Source: Erythrobacter sp. (GTDB taxonomy: Bacteria; Pseudomonadota; Alphaproteobacteria; Sphingomonadales; Sphingomonadaceae). Taken from it: a stretch of DNA of 7,804 nucleotides. The stretch is from assembly GCA_013214365.1 (NCBI GenBank), contig JABSPI010000011.1, positions 14,727-22,530 of the forward strand, given 5' to 3'. Shown here piece by piece: positions 5,525 to 7,804 of this stretch (the first letter of the stretch is position 1; each line of letters begins with the position of its first letter). The position numbers and the translations under genes are program-made. The notes beneath the pieces are model-generated. The model saw only the letters and a list, made by a program, of their open reading frames with translations, was not told the origin of the DNA and did not search any database.

Positions 5525-6837
5525 AGCCGCTGAGCGCGCTTGTCGCGCTTGCTTGCTTTGGTTGCATAGGGGGCGCCGGTTTTGCGCAACAGGGTGTGGT
5601 GGCCGCCGATCTATGGCGGCCGTCGCACACTGAAACGGAGCCTTTATCATACAGGGCTTCGCTTGAGGCATTGGCGAATGATTTTCCCGACAGCGCAAAC
5701 GCGCGTGCCCGTTTGCTCAGGGCGCAGTTGGATGATGGCGACACCGATGCGGCGCTCGACAGCTTGATGTGGTTCAAGCAGCGCGGTGTTTCCTTCAACG
5801 AAGAGGCCCAGGCACAAATCCTCGACATGGTCGCAGAGGAGCAAGCCGGCCAGGTGCGCGATTTGTTGATTGCCGCGCCGGAGGTGATTGAGGCAAGCAC
5901 GCTTTATGCCGCTATGCCGGCGGAGGCAGGGCTGGTCGAAGGCCTTTTCGCAGCGCAGTCGCACAATATGCTGGTTGCAACCTCCATGAGCGCAGGGGCT
6001 ATCTATTTATACGAAGCGCCAACCGGGCAGCTTGCCGAGGGGAAGTGGACTGCGGTCCAAATCCCGGGCGCCAATGACCTATCGGGGATTGTTGGTGAAG
6101 CCGATGCCTCGATTGGCTGGGCCGCTTCTTCCGATCTGGATGGTTCTGAAGAGGAAGAGGCGCCCTTTACTGGCCTGATGGGGCTGCGCGCCGATTTCCA
6201 AAATCCGATCCTGGTGCCCGCGCCAGAGGGGGCAAAGGCGATCGGCGATATCACCATGGGGCCAGATGCGACTGTCTATGCCAGCGACCCGGTGGGCGGC
6301 GGCATTTACCGCAAACCCATCGGGGCGGTTGAGATGGAGGAGTTGATTCTCCCCGGCAATTTTGTGTCGCCTCAAGGCCTTGCGCTGTCGCAGAGCGGTG
6401 AGCTGCTTTATGTAAGCGACTATCTCTATGGCCTTGCGGTCGTTGAAATTGGCGAGGGAACGGTCGCGCGATTGCCAAGTGATGTCCCGGTTTTTCTCGA
6501 TGGTATCGATGGGCTTTGGCGGCATGGAAATACGCTGATTGCCATGCAAAATGTGGACTCCCCGATGCGGATCGTTGCCCTCAATCTATCGGATGATGGT
6601 CGCCGGATCATTGGCGTCCGAGTGCTCGAACAAGCGCATTCCAAATGGACCAAGCCGCGGGGCGGATCGATTTCGGACGGCGCGCTCTACTACATCGCAA
6701 CCGGGCAATATGACCGCTCCGGCATGGGGGAGGGGGGTGATGGCAACGCCCCACAAACAATTCAGATTCGCCGTTTGGAGCTTCCCAATTTGAATGAGGA
6801 GCGACAAGCTGCGCAGATGCTGGATGGCGCGCCGTAG
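5521..6837 (+). CDS. exported protein of unknown function: TPR-like N-terminus plus beta-propeller-like domain
   Basis: A 438-residue protein I cannot assign to a named family. Residues 1-22 are a signal peptide (Lys2, hydrophobic core, G-F-A before Gln23); Cys12 and Cys15 lie inside it and do not fit a lipobox. Residues about 43-110 are helical and tetratricopeptide-like (YRASLEALANDFPDSANAR...AQLDDGDTDAALDSL). From about 145 on there are repeated strand patterns of the type found in NHL/SMP-30-like propellers: GDITMGPDATVYASDP (242-257), SPQGLALSQSGELLYVSD (283-300), IDGLWRHGNTLIAMQN (329-344) and RGGSISDGALYYIATGQYD (380-398). An acidic run is at 210-213. SMP-30 enzymes are cytosolic metal-dependent lactonases; whether metal ligands exist here cannot be said. 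The ATG overlaps the aldehyde dehydrogenase stop (ATGA) and has no Shine-Dalgarno of its own, so translation is probably coupled. A periplasmic binding or sensing role is possible but is only inference. Confidence 0.85.
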   Translation: MKPLSALVALACFGCIGGAGFAQQGVVAADLWRPSHTETEPLSYRASLEALANDFPDSANARARLLRAQLDDGDTDAALDSLMWFKQRGVSFNEEAQAQILDMVAEEQAGQVRDLLIAAPEVIEASTLYAAMPAEAGLVEGLFAAQSHNMLVATSMSAGAIYLYEAPTGQLAEGKWTAVQIPGANDLSGIVGEADASIGWAASSDLDGSEEEEAPFTGLMGLRADFQNPILVPAPEGAKAIGDITMGPDATVYASDPVGGGIYRKPIGAVEMEELILPGNFVSPQGLALSQSGELLYVSDYLYGLAVVEIGEGTVARLPSDVPVFLDGIDGLWRHGNTLIAMQNVDSPMRIVALNLSDDGRRIIGVRVLEQAHSKWTKPRGGSISDGALYYIATGQYDRSGMGEGGDGNAPQTIQIRRLELPNLNEERQAAQMLDGAP

Positions 6838-6840
6838 CCG

Positions 6841-6876
6841 CCGAGCAAGCCAAGCGCCGGATTCCGGTTCGGTTTT
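6841..6876 (+). terminator. possible intrinsic terminator after the propeller gene
   Basis: CCGG (6857-6860), loop ATT, CCGG (6864-6867), with an outer CCGA (6841-6844) able to pair with TCGG (6869-6872), directly followed by TTTT (6873-6876). It starts 4 bases after the stop and would separate the aldehyde dehydrogenase operon from the nuo operon. The core stem is short and the outer pairing needs a 12-base bulge, so strength is uncertain. Confidence 0.4.
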
Positions 6877-6914
6877 GTGCAACAAATATACGAAGGTTTC
6901 GGGCCTGCGCGCTC

Positions 6915-6943
6915 TTGCGTGAGGGGTAAGACAGGCCTAGAGG
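6915..6943 (+). promoter_or_regulatory. weak candidate promoter of the nuo operon
   Basis: TTGCGT (6915-6920), a 17-base spacer, then TAGAGG (6938-6943), in the 141-bp gap before nuoA. Transcription would start near 6950, giving a leader of about 29 bases that contains the GGAA ribosome binding site. The -10 match is poor. A promoter is expected in this gap because a large operon starts here, but this exact site is a guess. Confidence 0.25.
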
Positions 6944-6978
6944 CAAGCGCATGGGATAACGCTAGCTTGGAAATCATC

Positions 6979-7353
6979 GTGGTCGATCTTGCCCAGTATC
7001 TGCCGATACTGCTCTTCATTTTCGTCGCGTTCGGATTGTCGGTTTTGTTTGTGTTTTTGCCGATGGGCGTCTCGCGCCTGACCGGTGCGCACAATCCGGA
7101 TGCTGAGAAACTATCGGAATATGAATGCGGTTTCCCCGCATTTGAGGATTCGCGCGCGCAGTTTGACGTGCGGTTTTACCTCGTCGCGATCAGCTTCATC
7201 ATTTTTGACCTTGAGGCGGCATTTCTGTTTCCCTGGGCGGTGAGCCTTGGCGAAACCGGTTGGGTAGGCTGGATCGGGATGATGACCTTTTTGGGCATCC
7301 TTGCGATTGGCCTTGCCTATGAATGGAAGAAGGGGGCTTTGGACTGGGAATGA
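6979..7353 (+). CDS. nuoA: NADH-quinone oxidoreductase subunit A (NuoA)
   Basis: A 124-residue inner-membrane subunit of respiratory complex I, of normal family length. It has three predicted membrane segments (about 8-28, 66-88 and 95-115). The cytoplasmic or periplasmic loop after the first holds the hallmark YECGFPAF (48-55) and [12 protein letters not shown] (59-70), followed by the conserved acidic pair [11 protein letters not shown] with Asp77 and Glu79. The end, [12 protein letters not shown], is typical of alphaproteobacteria. The start is taken as GTG at 6979 with GGAA 6 bases upstream, because the product then begins (M)[10 protein letters not shown] as other NuoA proteins do. A TTG at 6967 in frame, or longer versions back to 6877, are less likely. 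It is the first gene of the nuo operon, and its stop overlaps the nuoB start (ATGA). Confidence 0.96.
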   Translation: MVDLAQYLPILLFIFVAFGLSVLFVFLPMGVSRLTGAHNPDAEKLSEYECGFPAFEDSRAQFDVRFYLVAISFIIFDLEAAFLFPWAVSLGETGWVGWIGMMTFLGILAIGLAYEWKKGALDWE

Positions 7354-7804
7354 GCACCACGATTACCCCGCCGCAAAACCTGCCCGATATCAGCGCGCTT
7401 GAAACCGCCAAAGCGGGTGAAATCCGTCAGCCGGATGAAGAGTATTTTCGCGCGCTCCAAACTGAGGTGAATGACAAGGGCTTCCTCGTCACATCGACGG
7501 AAGACCTGTTTCAATGGGCGCGCACCGGCTCGCTCTGGTGGATGACGTTTGGCCTTGCATGCTGCGCAGTGGAGATGATCCACGTCAATATGCCGCGCTA
7601 TGATATGGAGCGGTTTGGCATCGCCCCGCGCGCATCGCCGCGCCAATCCGACGTGATGATCGTGGCGGGCACTTTGTGCAACAAAATGGCACCGGCCCTG
7701 CGCAAAGTGTATGATCAGATGTCCGATCCCAAATATGTGATCAGCATGGGGTCGTGCGCCAATGGCGGTGGTTATTACCACTATTCCTACAGCGTGGTGC
7801 GTGG
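7350..7804 (+). CDS. nuoB: NADH-quinone oxidoreductase subunit B (NuoB), 3' end outside window
   Basis: The first 151 residues of the peripheral-arm subunit that carries iron-sulfur cluster N2, the last electron carrier before quinone in complex I. After a variable N-terminus (1-45) come the near-invariant blocks [21 protein letters not shown] (52-72), [10 protein letters not shown] (81-90), [16 protein letters not shown] (94-109), [14 protein letters not shown] (111-124) and [20 protein letters not shown] at the window end. Three of the four N2 cysteine ligands are visible (Cys71, Cys72, Cys136); the fourth, in the expected PGCPP motif, lies past the end. Residue 110 is Cys where many bacteria have Thr (GTLCNKM); this is not a cluster ligand. 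The start overlaps the nuoA stop by ATGA, indicating coupled translation, with AAGGGGG upstream inside nuoA as a possible ribosome binding site. Confidence 0.98.
   Translation, partial: MSTTITPPQNLPDISALETAKAGEIRQPDEEYFRALQTEVNDKGFLVTSTEDLFQWARTGSLWWMTFGLACCAVEMIHVNMPRYDMERFGIAPRASPRQSDVMIVAGTLCNKMAPALRKVYDQMSDPKYVISMGSCANGGGYYHYSYSVVR

Noticed and set aside
5521..5586. Lipoprotein signal in the propeller protein (Cys12 or Cys15)
   Set aside because: Neither cysteine is preceded by a proper lipobox (A-L-A-C and C-F-G-C contexts), while a normal signal peptidase I site (G-F-A before Gln23) is present.
4964..5698. 244-codon open frame on the minus strand spanning the ALDH end and the propeller gene start
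   Set aside because: It runs antisense across two well-supported genes and a coupled junction; the sequence has no recognisable motif or ribosome binding site.
6877..6978. Longer NuoA beginning at 6877
   Set aside because: The added 34 residues are not part of NuoA family proteins and lie in the expected promoter/leader; the GTG at 6979 gives standard length.
1..7804. Mobile elements, CRISPR arrays, tRNA genes or defence/toxin modules
   Set aside because: No transposase or integrase motifs, no spaced direct repeats, and no tRNA-like cloverleaf were seen in the short intergenic gaps; all sizeable frames are accounted for by housekeeping or metabolic families plus one unknown exported protein.

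Overview
The window looks like ordinary chromosomal DNA from an alphaproteobacterium, most likely of the order Sphingomonadales and close to Erythrobacter/Altererythrobacter. This is inferred from the style of the NuoA and NuoB sequences, the 2-hydroxyacid dehydrogenase subtype and the moderately high GC content. No database search was possible. The coding density is high and the intergenic gaps are all under about 160 bp. I see no mobile element, CRISPR array, tRNA or rRNA.

Layout, left to right. (1) The C-terminal end of a GNAT acetyltransferase (+) overlaps by one base a small serine alpha/beta hydrolase (+, 178-912). (2) A D-isomer-specific 2-hydroxyacid dehydrogenase (-, 987-2006; probable glyoxylate reductase / D-glycerate dehydrogenase) is convergent with the hydrolase. 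(3) A secreted protein with two SH3-like repeats (+, 2089-2592) is divergent from the dehydrogenase. The 82-bp gap between them holds two back-to-back promoter-like motif sets that would give leaderless or nearly leaderless mRNAs. (4) A thiolase (-, 2742-3938) converges on the SH3 gene, with a strong hairpin just after its stop codon. (5) A coniferyl-aldehyde-dehydrogenase-type ALDH (+, 4094-5524) is divergent from the thiolase and overlaps by ATGA an exported beta-propeller-like protein of unknown function (+, 5521-6837). (6) After a possible terminator, the respiratory complex I operon begins: nuoA (+, 6979-7353, GTG start) and nuoB (+, from 7350, cut by the window end).

Functionally the region mixes central and energy metabolism: thiolase (acyl-CoA turnover), an aldehyde dehydrogenase (aromatic or aliphatic aldehyde oxidation to acid), a hydroxyacid dehydrogenase and the start of NADH:quinone oxidoreductase. 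The least explained element is the secreted propeller protein that appears translationally coupled to a cytosolic aldehyde dehydrogenase. I found no convincing novel multi-gene system. The remaining points of interest are regulatory motifs, start-site questions and this gene pairing.
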